Origin: Cycas panzhihuaensis
Lineage: Eukaryota; Cycadophyta
Assembly (NCBI GenBank): GCA_023213395.1
Contig: CM041465.1
Coordinates: 144,281,741-144,345,740, forward strand
DNA length: 64,000 bases
Direction of reading: 5' to 3'
Position numbers and translations under genes: made by a program
Notes under the pieces: model-generated
What the model was told of the DNA's origin: nothing
The model's input: the letters and a program-made list of their open reading frames with translations, nothing else
Database searches by the model: none
Shown here: positions 10,011-21,641 of the stretch, piece after piece
How positions within the stretch are numbered: position 1 is the first letter of the stretch
Layout: each line of letters opens with the position of its first letter

Positions 10011-10484
10011 CTATTCGAACTTCACCCTTTGCAGTGATTTGGTGAAAATGTTAGCCACTTGATTTGCCGTTGGTCTGTAGTCCAATTGAATTGTGCCATT
10101 GTGAACGAGTTCCCGAATCCTGTGGACTTTGGTGCAGATATGTTTGGTTCGATTATGAAATACAAGATTCTTAGCCATGTGGATAACAGACTGATTATCC
10201 ACACGAAGGCTATCTAGACTTATTAGACTGGTCTGGGTGATATTCAATGTGTCCAATAATTTTCGTAGCCATATCACCTCTTTGCTTGTTTCAGAGGCAG
10301 CAATGTATTCAACTTCGATAGTTGAGTCTGCAACTGTCTTCTTCCATCTGGTTCTCCATGAGATTGGTGCTACTCCCAGAAACGTAATGTACCTGGACGT
10401 AGATTTACGTGTCTCCTTGTCACCGACAAAGTCTGAGTCTATGTATGCGCACAGTTTGTATTTTCCACTGGGTTCATATAACAA
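10011..10484 (-). pseudogene. E4 copia RNase H
   Basis: One 157-residue open frame carries the whole tail: CAYIDSDFVGDKETRKSTSR, then IEVEYIAASETSKEVIWL, VDNQSVIHMAKN, HNRTKHI and TANQVANIFTKSL. It degrades the RNA strand during reverse transcription. The GD-S-G block has SRYITF where SGY is usual. It is separated from RT by a stop near 10485-10512. Confidence 0.87.
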
Positions 10485-11430
10485 ATAATATTTATTGGTC
10501 GTCTTTAGGTTCTACATTGGGGTTCTCATGAAGCGAGCAAGAATGCCAACAGAGTGTGATATGTCGGGCCTGGAGTTGGTAGTATAGATGAGACTACCTA
10601 CAAGTTGCCTGTAGGGTGTTGCATTTGCCTCTTGACCATCACCATTAATAGTAAACTTGGTATTTGGATCCATCGATGTGGTTATTGGTCGTGCATCTTC
10701 CAACTGAAACTTGGTTAGAAGATCGTTGATGTATTTCTCTTGGGATAAAAATATTCTTCCATTTTTCTGAGTCACTTCAACTCCCAAGTAGTATTTCATC
10801 AACCCGAGGTCAGATATTTGGAATGTTTTTGCCAGGTCCCTTTTAAGCTGGTTGATCACCTGTTCGTTGTTTCCTGTAACTAACATATTGTCCACAAAGA
10901 TTAAGAGGTAGGTGACTGTCTTTTTGGTGCTTGATGAATAGAGTTGCATCAATGTCCTGGTAGTCACATACTTCGTATCCAAGTTGCCTCATTCTTTTTG
11001 ACAATTTGGCGAACCAAGCGCGAGGGGCTTGTTTTAGTCCGTACAATGACTTTTTGAGTCTGCACACTTTATGTTCTTGACTTGCAATCTCAAAACCTTC
11101 CAGTTGGGCCATGTAGATTTCTTCTTCAAGTTCTCCGTTGAGAAATGCAATCTTCACATCGAGTTGGTGAATCTTCCAGCCTTGTTGAGTACCCAAGGCC
11201 ACAAGAGTCCTGATTATGGGCCACTTGGTTATGGGTGCAAAGACTTCATTGTCGTCAATGCTTTCCTTCTGTGTAAATCCTTTTGCCACCAACCTTGCCT
11301 TTAGTGTGTCAAGGATGCCGTCAAATTTGTATTTATTCTCGAACACCCATTTGTTTTTTACTACCTTCCTTCCCAAAGGTAGATCAACGAGTTCCCAAGT
11401 ATTGTTCTTGGTTAAGGATTGGTATTTCAT
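10485..11430 (-). pseudogene. E4 copia reverse transcriptase, altered active site
   Basis: Two overlapping frames cover RT: 10843-11430 with KNKWVFENKYKFDGILDTLK, HQLDVKIAFLNGELEEEIY and [16 protein letters not shown], and 10512-10982 with the palm and thumb (LGLMKYYLGVEVTQKNGRIF, QLVGSLIYTTNSRPDIS). The catalytic YVDD is read FVDN at 10887-10898, so the second aspartate is lost. A single G-to-A change explains this. One frameshift lies near 10850-10980. Confidence 0.87.
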
Positions 11431-11453
11431 GGCATTCCTCCAAGGTGCATGTT

Positions 11454-12700
11454 TTACAACTTCCTGGTATGAAGGGGCTCTTCATTGCTGGCAAGGCGCA
11501 ATTCTGACGGTTCAAGCTCTGTGGGAAGTGTGCTTTGCTCCGTTGCCTTGTGGGCACCACTTTGAGTGCTTGTCTTGCCTACCTCATTAGGTCTCAAATC
11601 TTTATTTAGCTGGTAGGCTTTTCGAAAACCCTTGGTTAGGAGTGAGGTTCTCATCTCCACAACTTCTTGGTATTCCTTTTGATCCTGAAAAGGATAATGA
11701 GAAATGTGAGGGATGGAGGATGACGACAGGGCTAGAGAGGATGGACTTGCCACTGAAGAAGGTGGTGGGGGCCCATTTGCAATTGCCTTGTCTTTGAGGT
11801 CGAAGCTGTTCTCCATAGAAGGTGCTAGATTAGCACTCATTAGTACAGACTTCGTGTCCTGTGGGGCTCTATTGTCAGATTCCAAGATTTTGAGTATCTC
11901 TTTCATGTCTCGCCCCCAAAAATTTGGAATCTGGACATTGTATTCCTAGTCATCGTTATAGTGGTGAGTGGGTGCTTTTGAGTCGAGCTTCAGAAGCTGA
12001 TCCTCAGTTTCTGCAAACACCACATCTTGGGTCATGATAATCTTCTTCAGAGAAGGGACAAAGACCTTGTACCCTTTCTTGTCCATGGAGTACTTGACGA
12101 AGATGCCTTTGATAGCTTGTGGCTGGAGCTTGTTCTTGTGTTCAACGAGGATGTGAGCATAACATGTAAAGCCAAAGATACGAAAATGATAGACGTTGGG
12201 GGTCCGTCCAATCCATCTTCATTAGGTGATGGGCCGAGCTTAGATGGACTCACATTGTTAATGCAATAGATTGTTGTATAGATAGCTTTAGCCCAAAGAT
12301 ACACAGGTACATTTTTGAAAACAAGCATTGCCCGTGCCATGTTCATGATGGTTCTGTTTAACCGCTTAGTGATTCCATTCTGCTACAGGGTACCTGCGAT
12401 AGTAGTTTGATGTTTGATCCCATGGTAGTGGAGAAAGTCTTCAAATTCATTGGATGTGTACTCCTCGCCGTTGTTTATTTGAAGGCACTTGATTTTGTAG
12501 CCAGATTTCTTCTTAGTGAGGGCCTTGAATCCCTGGAAGACAAAAAAAACTTTGTCTTTTGTCTTCAGGAAGGTCATCCACACCTTCCTGGTAAAGTCAT
12601 CAATGAATGATATGTAGTACCGTTTCCCTGTGAGGGACGGTATAGGCATTGGGCCACATATGTTTGAGTGCACAAGCTGTAAATGTTGACTTGTTCCCCT
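11454..12700 (-). pseudogene. E4 copia integrase and linker
   Basis: The core begins with HSNICGPMPIPSLTGKRYYI at 12383-12673 (usual HSD is HSN), continues with KCLQINNGEEYTSNEF (usual SDNGGE is INNGEE), then NGITKRLNRT in place of NGVAERMNRT, and 12047-12346 with ARAMLVFKNVPVYLWAKAIY. All three catalytic acidic positions look changed. A Ser/Pro-rich linker toward RT (11454-11906) follows. Several frames are used. Confidence 0.83.
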
Positions 12701-13390
12701 GTATTAAGCTTGATCTCCATTGGTAGATTTCTTTGAGGCGATCAAGCTTAATATGGGCCATGCGAGCGTGCCAAAGTGCTTCCTGGGACAGCTTTAAATG
12801 AGTTAGGGTCACATTACAAGCAAAGTCTGGTGCAGTGCAAAATGCGTGGGCATGATTGGCTACAGAGGAAGGTTGGTCAGTTAGATGGAAGATCTTGCCT
12901 ATGAGCTTGTCGGTCATCACCACAGAATTTGAAGGAGGGTGAATGACTTAGAGCACTTGGTTGTTGGATGTGACTCTCAGATTGAATCCATGGGAGACAA
13001 GTGTGGATAAGGAGAGAAGGTTTTGTTTCAAACTGGGAATATACAAAACATCAATCAACTTAAAAGTGGGCAGGACTGGGAGCATCAAGCAAACAATGCC
13101 TATTCCTTCGATAGGCTGAGAAGACTTGTTAGCCATATGAACAAAACTAGAGACATTGGAGTCAAAGTCTTAGAAGTAATCCCAGTGACATGTCATGTGT
13201 TGGGTGGCATTTGTATCCATGATCCATATGGACGAGTCGGTAGTGGCAGCGGCAGCATTGGCTACTCTGAGAGGTTGAGGCGAAGGTGAGCTAAAGTTGT
13301 TAGTGGCATAGCCACAATGTGCCTCAATGTACCTCTTTGGTGAAGATACATTAGAATTTGAAGATGAAATCTCCCATGTCCTGGGCAAAT
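12701..13390 (-). pseudogene. E4 copia protease and GAG-pre-integrase
   Basis: The protease block SSIWIMDTNATQHMT lies near 13185-13235; the active-site DSG is DTN. The next part, FKLIDVLYIPSLKQNLLSLS (12948-13136), is the typical segment after the protease. The pre-integrase stretch with LSQEALWHARMAHI (12600-12923) has the W-H-R/A-H motif. Three frames are used. Confidence 0.8.
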
Positions 13391-14464
13391 GAGCCTGTGC
13401 AATCTGAGTCCGCCAAAGTTTTGTTCTAAACAGTCATCAAAATTGTTAGCGTTGTGCCATGGTTGATTTCTCGGTAGCTTGTTGTATGCAATTCAACAAT
13501 CCTTGGTGTGATGTCCCTTTCGATGACACCGTTGGCACACTATGTTATGATTACTAGTCCCATAAGAGGTACTAGTGTTCCCAGTGTTTCTTTGGTTGCT
13601 GGTCTTTTGACCACCTGAATTATGAAAACCAAAGTTCTGTGTCTGATGGTTTTGGGGATTTTGCTAATGATGTGACTTCTGTCCTTGATGTTTGCCCCGA
13701 CCACGTCTGCGGGAATTGCCTCCACCACATGATGAATGTGCTTGCTGTTTAAAATAACATGCTTCCTCATCCACTTCAATGTCAAAGGCAACTTTAGGAA
13801 GTAGATCCGATGACTGGAAGCTGGTGGCAAATGTTTTGTCATGCTCAATAAACTTCTCAGCAAGAGCCTCAAAGTCTGGAGTCTTCATTGTCTCTGAGGG
13901 CTGAAGGTTGCCCGGCAAGTTCTTGTAGTCGGGAATGTGCAAAGAAGATTGGATCAAAAAGGCCCAAGTGATGCACTGTGTCTTGAAGTCCCTGTCGATG
14001 GCCTGCTTGATAGGGCGAAGGGCATTGATGGTTTCATGAGCCTTGCCCTTTTGCATTTTCATCTTGTTCATTTTCAGCACCATATGTACAAATTCCAGAT
14101 CTGATCGCGTGTCGAAGTTTTGTCTAAGGACTTCGAGTACTTTACAAGCAGTATCATGTTGCGTGTCATCGATCACATTGTGCAAGGAGTAGTCCATGAC
14201 TAGTAAGATTCCTGCACGTATCCTTTGGTCTTCCAAAATCTATTGTCGCCTTTCTGGACCCGTGGTGGGTGGACTGGGTGTAGTGCCTCTAGTGGTGGTC
14301 GTGGTGCTCGAAGCATTTGTTTGTGTCACTATGGGTGTGAGCTCCAAATGATTGAGCCAAAGTCCTTCGAACTTGGCTGCGTTTTTGACACCTGTGTACC
14401 ACATGTCCCAATTGTCTTTGCCCTTCAACATGCAGTTAACATTTCGTTTGAACTTGGACGACAT
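13391..14464 (-). pseudogene. E4 copia gag
   Basis: The start is the ATG at 14464 reading MSSKFKRNVNCMLKGKDNWD, which fits the copia gag opening (short lead then L-G-NY/NW). An in-frame stop near 14240 splits it; the frame continues at 13664-14236 with DLEFVHMVLKMNKMKM. The zinc knuckle CQRCHRKGHHTKDC is intact at 13496-13537. It packages element RNA into particles. Confidence 0.83.
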
Positions 14465-16413
14465 GGTAATGATATGGAGGAGAGTTGAAGAGAATGTGAG
14501 GAAAAGTGTGGAAGATGTATGCAAGTGCTAAGTGGAAAAATGAGCCACTGGCACTTGTGGCAGATACACCTGTCGCAGTAGCGATGACGATGAGGATGTA
14601 CCTATATGATGTGCAAGCAATGATATGGGTCCACTGACATGTGTGGCAAGTACATCTGACACAACAGGGTATGATGATGTGTAAAATAAATGTGAAGCAA
14701 AAGATCACAAGTGATAAGACTGTACAAGTGATCAAATCAAGATTAGGCCTATGTGGAAGCCAGGCAAAGAGTGGTGTTAAACAATACTAATGTCCAAGTG
14801 AGTAGGATGTGTTGCGATCCACTTAACCTCAAACTTGATTCCAATGTAGGTGAGGTGTTGTACGATGCCTAAAGGGGCTTCTAAGTATAGTCGAATTAGG
14901 CCTTCATTCACGATACCCGCACTGCTGTCTTGGTGATGAAATCCAAGACAACGTGGAGCCCAGGTACTATCAGTCATCACCTAGTTCACCAGTGAGTAGC
15001 TATATACCTTACGGTATGAGCGTATCCCACGGTTATAACGAATATTGGACCGGCCAAATTTTAATCTTGATTAAGGTTTTTAGTTTTCTTGGATGGTTAT
15101 CAGGATGATCCTTGATTGGAGGCCGTACGTGTGGCTAACCTGTCCCTCCACCACTATTCCGGTTAAGACCAGACCTAACTTGAGACCCACACCTCCCTTG
15201 AGGCCTAGAATTCGTCCAACCTAGGTATCTCAACCTAGGCGAGTGTGTGAATAGGGTCAAGTTAGCAGTATAGAGCTCGTGAAATGGGTTCTTTTTAGGG
15301 AAGTGTTCATTGTTTTTGTGTGCATGTAAAAAATAATATAATTGAAAACTGCAAATCAATTGAAGTCCTTTACAATTGCTTGTTTGAGTGATGTGCTTGC
15401 TTGATGTATCCTCCTTTATTGATGAAGTGCCTTGCATGAGTGCTTATATGGCACTTTTGATGATGATGAGTGCTTGCAAAAGTGTCAAAAAACTCCATAC
15501 AAACAATGCCATATCAACGGATTTTGTAACGATCCAAGATGATGGGCAAGTACATGAAATTTTGTGCCTTTGTTTTGTTTACAATGAGCCCAAAAATGGG
15601 CTAGAGAAACCAAAATAAGGCTTAAAATGATTTAAAAAACCCCATTATTATTCTTTTTAAATAAAGGAGAAAAATAACAAGGAAATAAAGTGAGATTTCT
15701 TCCAAAATCGGGCACCAATCTCTGCAAACTTGGACTCGAATTGTAGATCAGGTCACAAGAAATCCAAAAATGCCAACGATTTTTCTTGAAACTTAAAATT
15801 TTTCCTGAGATCTGCAAAAATAAAAATGGGGCAGATTATGAAAAATGCTAGATCTATGTCAAATGGTGCAGAATTTGGCCTTGTTGCAGAAAGGAGAAGT
15901 GTTCAAAGGGTCGCAATACACCTCCCTATAAAATTTGATGCGATTTTGATAACGTCAAAAATTTGGGCCGTATAGTTGTAAGGTCTGTCCGTACAGGTCG
16001 TACAATAGGTCGTGAGTACTATGGCTGGTTGTAGGCAAATTCTGCAGGCAGAGAAATCAATTTTTAGCAGAAAAAAAACTCCTCATTCGCCAGTTTTCTT
16101 GAAAATTTTTGTAAAAAATGCCAAAAATATGGCTTCTTGAACTTGAAAAATAGCTACAAATAGGCAATTGTTGGGTTCTTTTGACTAACAGAATGGTTGC
16201 TATTTGAAGCAGTTGAAAAATCTCTTTAAAACTTGCAAATACAAGAAAAACAAGCATATATATCTTGCAAAAATAATGCATGAATAACAACTTTCGAAAT
16301 AAAAATAAAGGCTCACTCTCTCTTCACATTAGGAGGTGAAAGAGAGGAGAAAGCCTTCAATGTCTCCTTGCAAGCAAGTGTGGTGAGGCAACACTTCAAA
16401 GCTCTGACACCAC
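14465..16413 (-). other. E4 long leader and primer-binding site
   Basis: This is 1.9 kb of DNA between PBS and gag without a recognisable coding block. The PBS at 16402-16413 reads TGGTGTCAGAGC on the minus strand, one base off the initiator-Met tRNA complement. Confidence 0.7.
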
Positions 16414-16414
16414 T

Positions 16415-16775
16415 TATTGGATTAGTGGATCAAGTTGCTTATACAGACACTACACAATGGCAAGATTGAATGGAGACAAGAAGAAGATATGCATTCAAGA
16501 GAAAGAGGCAAGAATGAGTGTTCAAGAGGAGGAGATGAGATAATGATCTTCCTCCATGTAATTTCACCTTTTATTGAAGTGGAATACTCATTAGGGTTAG
16601 GATTTCCATTTTCTCGCCCAATGACATTCAAGTGAGATTACACTCAAATTACACTAAATGCACTTTATGTGCATTTCACTTAAGTGACTTAGATAAAGTT
16701 ACTTTAGCCTAAAGTTATGAAATAATTTTAAGTAATCTAATTAATGTAAATGACTTTTAGCATTCACATCCTTCA
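16415..16775 (-). repeat. E4 5' LTR (right copy)
   Basis: It matches 9172-9532 end to end (361 bp each). It lies next to the PBS, so it is the 5' LTR. It has CACTTAAGTGA near 16677. The target duplication CCTTG follows at 16776-16780. Confidence 0.9.
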
Positions 16776-16915
16776 CCTTGAATACAAAGGATGGTGACAC
16801 TTGTTGCTCATTAGAAATGTTGACTTACTCAGATAAGACATGTGATTAAGTGACTTAGGTAAAAGTAAATGTAACTTTGCAACATTTACAAAAAGTGCAT
16901 AGCAAAATTTAATGT
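16776..16915 (-). repeat. Inverted E2 LTR, piece 3
   Basis: The inverted E2 LTR continues after E4 (cttgaatacaaaggatggtg, then tttacaaaaagtgcat). It ends near 16915, before reaching the LTR start, so roughly the first 90-100 bases of the LTR are missing from the inverted copy. Confidence 0.8.
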
Positions 16916-16944
16916 TGTCATATGAACCTACACAACATTAAATT
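16906..16944. repeat. Perfect 13-bp stem with 13-base loop
   Basis: AATTTAATGTTGT at 16906-16918 pairs exactly with ACAACATTAAATT at 16932-16944. It sits at the joint between the inverted LTR and the E2 integrase remnant, so it may mark a rearrangement point. Confidence 0.6.
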
Positions 16945-16983
16945 GATGTACAAACAAAACATGGTGTTTTGTTTACTCAAAAT

Positions 16984-17830
16984 ATTAGTGGGTAAGTACT
17001 TATGTGAAGATTGCCTAATGGGGAAACAACACAAAGAACTTATCTAGAAAGCTAAAGTTTGGAGAGCACAATGCTTGTTATAGTTGGTTCATTCTAATAT
17101 TTGTGGACCCAAGTCCACTCAGTCTCTTGGTGGAATTCTATACTTCATCACCTGTATTGATGATTACTTGCACAAAGTGTGGATTTATTTCTTGAAACAT
17201 AAATTAGAAGCACTCATTAAGTTTAAAAAATTTAAACTTGTAGTGGAAAATGAATTAGGCATGTGAATCAAAATACTTTGCTATGACAATGGTGTTGAGT
17301 ACATGTTGAAGAAATTTGACTAGCTTTGCATTCAGAATGGCATTAAATGACAATTTTCTTCTCCTCATACATCTTAGCAACATGGTATAGCAGAATGCAT
17401 AAATAGAATATTTGTCAATATGGTGAAAGCCATGATGCAAACATGAGGTCTCACTCAATCATATTGGGCTGAAGCAATCCATACTACTACTTATTTGTCT
17501 AATCAAAGTTCCACTATTGCAGTCTAGAACAAGACACCAAAGGAGGCCTGGATTGTCCAAAAACCAATGGTCAACCATCTTCGCACTTTCGAGTGCCCAA
17601 CTTACATTAACATTTCCCAAGAGCAAAGACACAAATTTGATGATAAAAGTCTTAAATGCATCTTCATTGGATATGCTATCAGTAACAAAGCCTAAAAACC
17701 GTATGATCCCATTGGTAAAAAGATGCATATATCCAGAGATGTTCTCTTTGCAGAAGACAATAGAGATTTGGATCTTCGCTCCATCCAAATCTCCCTTGAT
17801 AAAGGTAAAGTGATATTTGAGGATTCTGAT
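16984..17830 (+). pseudogene. E2 copia pre-integrase and integrase
   Basis: The remnant starts in the pre-integrase domain (YLCEDCLMGKQHKEL), followed by LVHSNICGPKSTQSLGG at 17084 (first Asp is Asn), YDNGVEYMLKKFD, and QHGIAECINRIF where the ER of the catalytic Glu block is EC. The C-terminal block KFDDKSLKCIFIGYAISNKA and MHISRDVLFAED follow. There are many in-frame stops. Gag and protease are absent from E2. Confidence 0.83.
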
Positions 17831-18900
17831 CCCTCAACATCTTCTACACCATGTCCTTCTTCAACATCTGCCTCACCTTCTTTGTCTTCTTCTTCACTGT
17901 TTCCTCCACCCAGTCTTGGTAGCACATCTAGGATTGGCAAGCTTTACAACCATAGGACATTGGAGTGACAACTACATTGATGAAAAAGTTAACCAAATGA
18001 TATTTGCAAATTATAGTAGGCGCACAAACTATTGAAGGCAAAAGACCATCCAAAATGCAGTCATAGAGTACTATCAACTATGCACTTATGGCTAAAGTGC
18101 TTAGTACCCAAGAGCCTTCCACTTTTGAGAAGGCATGTATAGATGAAAAGCAGAAAGCCACAATATATGATGAGATCCATTCTATTCATTAGAATCGCAC
18201 ATGGGAGTTGGTTTAATTGCTAGAAGGCAAACATGTGATTAGTTGCAAATGGATATATAAAAACCAAGTTTTGATCTGATGGTTCAATTGAGTGACATAA
18301 AGCTCAATTGGTTGCAAAGGGATTCAAACAACATGAAGGCATCAATTATGATGAGACATTTGCACTTGTTGTCAACATAAACGCCATCAGAGTTGTTATG
18401 GCCTTATTGCTCAATGCAAATGACCTTTGTATCAAATGGATGCTAAAAGTGCTTTTGTTAATGACAACTTGACCGAGGAGGTGTATATGGAACAACCTCT
18501 TGGTTACATCTCAGACTGCAAAGAGCATCTTGTTTGTTGCTTTAAAGAGGCCTTGTATGGTCTGAAACATGCGCCATGTGTTTGGTATACTAAAATCGAT
18601 GATTACTTCTTGAGACATGGTTTTCATCGATCCTTATCAGATTTAAACTTATATATCAAGGTTCGACACCAACATGTCACTCTTGTCGTTTTATATGTTG
18701 ATGATTTGATTATCACAGGCAATGATGCAAAAATGATTGAAAATCTTCAATGGGAATGAAAAAAAGTTTTGAAATGACTAATCTCAGACTTCTTCATTAA
18801 TTTCTTGACATGGAGGTGTGTCAACAACTAGGCAACATCTTCATATTCCGTAGGCCAAGTACAGTTTGGACATTTTCCAATATTTTAGAATGGATGGTTG
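17831..18900 (+). pseudogene. E2 copia reverse transcriptase
   Basis: Linker and RT. The best open part is 18427-18759: YQMDAKSAFVNDNLTEEVYM, LKHAPCVWYTKIDDYFLRHG and the intact YVDD at 18694-18705 (LYVDDLIITGNDAK). Stops and shifts occur on both sides. It is closely related to the E1 RT. Confidence 0.83.
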
Positions 18901-19657
18901 TAAATCATTGCCTACCCCTATGGAGGCTGGCACTAAATTATCAAATGATGAGCAAGCCAAATCTATAGATTCTACACTTTCTAGATAGCTAGTGGGTAGT
19001 CTAATCTATGTGACTAACATGAGACCAGACACTTTAGTTATTGTTGGAATCTACTCTAAATTTATGTTTGAACCCAACTAGAGACATTAGAATGCTGCAA
19101 AGTTTATTCTCAAATATCTCAAAGGTACATTGCGCTATGGTCTTTATTACATTCATAATGGAAAATTTACACTAGAGGGTTTCTTAGATTTTGATTGCGT
19201 AGGATGCCAAGATAGTTGGAAATCAACCTTGGGTTATTGCTGTAACCTTTTGTCAGTAGTTGTTTGGTGGAGTTGCAAAAGGCAACCAAACGTCACTCTT
19301 TCCTCCATCGAAGTAGAATACAAAGTTACTATTAGAGCAACATGTGAAGCTACCTGGCTTAGATGGATTATTGGAGAGCTTGGACTCGAGCAAATGCATC
19401 CAACCAAGTTGTACTATGACAATCAAAGTGTGTTCAAGATTGCCAGGAATCTAGTATTTCATGTGAGGACCAAGCATGTTAAGGTACATCATCACTTCAT
19501 TAGAAAACATGTTTAAAATGGTGAGATTGACCTCATTTACAGGCCTACAAATTTGCAGCTAGTCGACATCCTTACCAATGCACTTGGTACAGAGAAGTTG
19601 GAGCATTTCAGAGATTGCCTTGGAGTGCAACTTAATGATGTAAACATTAATAGGGGG
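18901..19657 (+). pseudogene. E2 copia RNase H and polypurine tract
   Basis: The open part 19130-19516 holds FLDFDCVGCQDSWKSTLGYC, SSIEVEYKVTIRATCEATWL, YYDNQSVFKIARN and RTKHVKVHHHFIRKHV. One stop follows, then RPTNLQLVDILTNALG in the next frame. ttaataggggg (19647-19657) is the polypurine tract. Confidence 0.85.
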
Positions 19658-20169
19658 TGTTAGAACTTTCATGTTCTAGCAATAAGTCCTAACCCTTATA
19701 TTTTATCTTTATATTTGTCACTTTATGCTTTATGTTAAAGTACACCTTTTTGTAAATGTTGTAAAGTTACATTCACTTTTACTTAAGTGACTTATTCACA
19801 TGTTTTATATGAATAAGTCAACATTTTTGATGAGTGACAAGTGTCACCATCCTTTGTATTCAAGGAGTGTTGTTCTACTTAAACTTTTCCTCTATATTAG
19901 ATGTGTGACGTGTCACAATCCTATCAACATTCACTTCTATATAATGGGAACTTTCTCTCATGTATGGCATTGTAGTTTGTGAGTTCATTGTTATGCTGCT
20001 GTAGCAATTCTAAGGGGTTGGGAGTGTGGAGCAATTCTACCTCCATCTTTTTTTATATGTGCTTAATGCTTGTATTTTTCATGTTTAGTTGTAAGAGATG
20101 ATTCGTTTCTTGTTAAGTTTCTGGCCTTCCCTTGTCCTTACTAGATCTTGCATTCATTCCATTTCTTCA
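19658..20169 (+). repeat. E2 3' LTR (512 bp)
   Basis: It begins TGTTAGAACTTTCATG and ends TTTCTTCA. It is longer than the 5' copy mostly because of a stretch near 19805-19825 (gaataagtcaacattttt). The TATA-like ctatataatg is near 19939. The flank tacta does not match the 5' flank aattg. Confidence 0.85.
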
Positions 20170-21602
20170 TACTATTCTATTTATAATATCATAAAGTTGG
20201 GTGACTGTTATGATGGTCACCAAGTTGATGCCATTGGTGACTTTAACACATTTCAATTGGCCATCATCTCTCTTAAATATAACAATCACTTCATCCTAAA
20301 GTGATCAAGGCACTTGTGAACCTCTCTCTTGAGAATGACTTACTTGCAAATTGTCACAAAGATGTTATTAATAGGAAGAATAATGAGAGGAAGGCATAGT
20401 AGAAAGTGAGCAATTTGAAGTAGCATCTTGTGAATCCTTTAAGGAAAGTTGTAGGGTTTGCATATGCTAATGTAAATTTGAAGCTTCTTAGACTAAGTTG
20501 TTAATGCGTTGCTCTTAAAGCTACAACTGTGCTACATAAGATAGACAGTGTTCTTCCAAACAACCAACTAGTTTGATCAATGCAGATTATAAAGGAAAAT
20601 CGTTAATAATTTTGTCATGCATCTATGGCTTGAATTTTTTCCTTAAATTTTCTTCTGAGATGTATAGTGTCAAATTCTGGATATATTTTCTTTCTGCCTT
20701 GAATTTCTTACATGTATTGCCTATTCTGTAAAGCAAGCTAAAACCTGAACCTTATGTTGCAAATTTTAGCTTTATGTTGGCCCGTTATTTGCAAACATGC
20801 AGGATAGTGTGATAGTTGCCCCACGTTTTTCAACATCTTTGATCTTCCTGGGATAAGTACTGACAAAACTTTAACAATGCACGAGGTTTTAAGTACTAGT
20901 TTCATCTTGGCTTATACCAATATCAGTGTGCTATATTATTTGTATTCTGCTTGTTTGTGCATTATCTCTAGATCTGGATGTATAAAAAGCCCTTGAATGG
21001 AGTGTTCTGAGTTGTTAGATGATATTTTGCAGCTGTGGTACCGGTATGTCCCTTAGGGTTGTCATGTCCATACCCAATATGTATTGGATGTGTGGATATG
21101 TCTCTGATATGTATATATATGACTTGATCCTGTATTATGCGTGCGCCACCACCCCTCCCTCCCCCCCCAACCAATTGCTGTGTGTCGGCTTAGTGGGCTT
21201 TGGATGGCCATATCTGTGAATATTGCCTGGGCATCAGTGAATTTTCTGTTTGTGTCCAAGATCCACCGCCTATAAACAAAACAAGATAGTGATATTTTAA
21301 TTTATGAAATCCTGGGCTGTTGTCCAAGATTTTCCTCCATTTGGAACAACTATCTCCCTGCTTAGAGAGGAGCCTTTCTTTTGAAAACCCGAAATTTGCT
21401 GTATCCTTGTATCTGGAAAGTTCAAAACTGCTGTATCCTCTTCCATTCCCCTTCCTGCTCCCACATATTTGGCAAAGCTATAGAGCATTTACGCTCTTGC
21501 TGTTATTTATCTGGATTGTGAAAATTTATGTCAAGAAATTTGAAATGTGCATATATTGCATGAAATTCTAAATCTGAATACTGTTTTTACTAATGGATGC
21601 AG
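20170..21602. other. Low-copy-looking DNA, possible intron or intergenic
   Basis: No transposon protein or LTR is recognised. The last bases before 21603 form a good splice acceptor: ctgtttttactaatggatgcag, with a branch-point-like tactaat. Short ORFs here have no recognisable family. Confidence 0.45.
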
Positions 21603-21641
21603 GCTCACTCAAACCTGCTTTGAGAAATGCATTGAGAGAAG
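21603..21641 (+). CDS. Small exon resembling a mitochondrial small TIM chaperone (Tim10-like)
   Basis: The 39-bp stretch is flanked by an acceptor (gatgcag at 21596-21602, upstream branch-like tactaat) and a donor (AAG|gtatgt at 21642). The frame starting at 21604 reads LTQTCFEKCIER and a split codon. It contains the CX3C signature (C-F-E-K-C) of the Tim8/9/10/13 intermembrane-space chaperones, which escort membrane proteins and bind through two CX3C pairs. The surroundings (LxQTCFxKC[IV]xxR) fit Tim10 best. The upstream exon and the one carrying the second CX3C are not visible in this window. It is either one exon of a gene with introns over 20 kb, or an orphaned gene fragment. Confidence 0.5.

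Larger units (their letters stand above)
9172..16775 (-). mobile_element. E4, Ty1/copia element nested in the inverted E2 LTR
   Basis: It is a complete 7.6-kb minus-strand element with two 361-bp LTRs (about 7 percent different by eye), PBS, polypurine tract and a perfect 5-bp target duplication CCTTG at 9167-9171 and 16776-16780. Domain order on the minus strand is gag, protease, pre-integrase, integrase, RT, RNase H. The leader between PBS and gag is 1.9 kb, unusually long for copia. Its coding parts are all broken. Confidence 0.93.

Noticed and set aside
20098-20304. Short frame after the E2 3' LTR as a host gene
   Set aside because: It begins inside the LTR and matches no known family.
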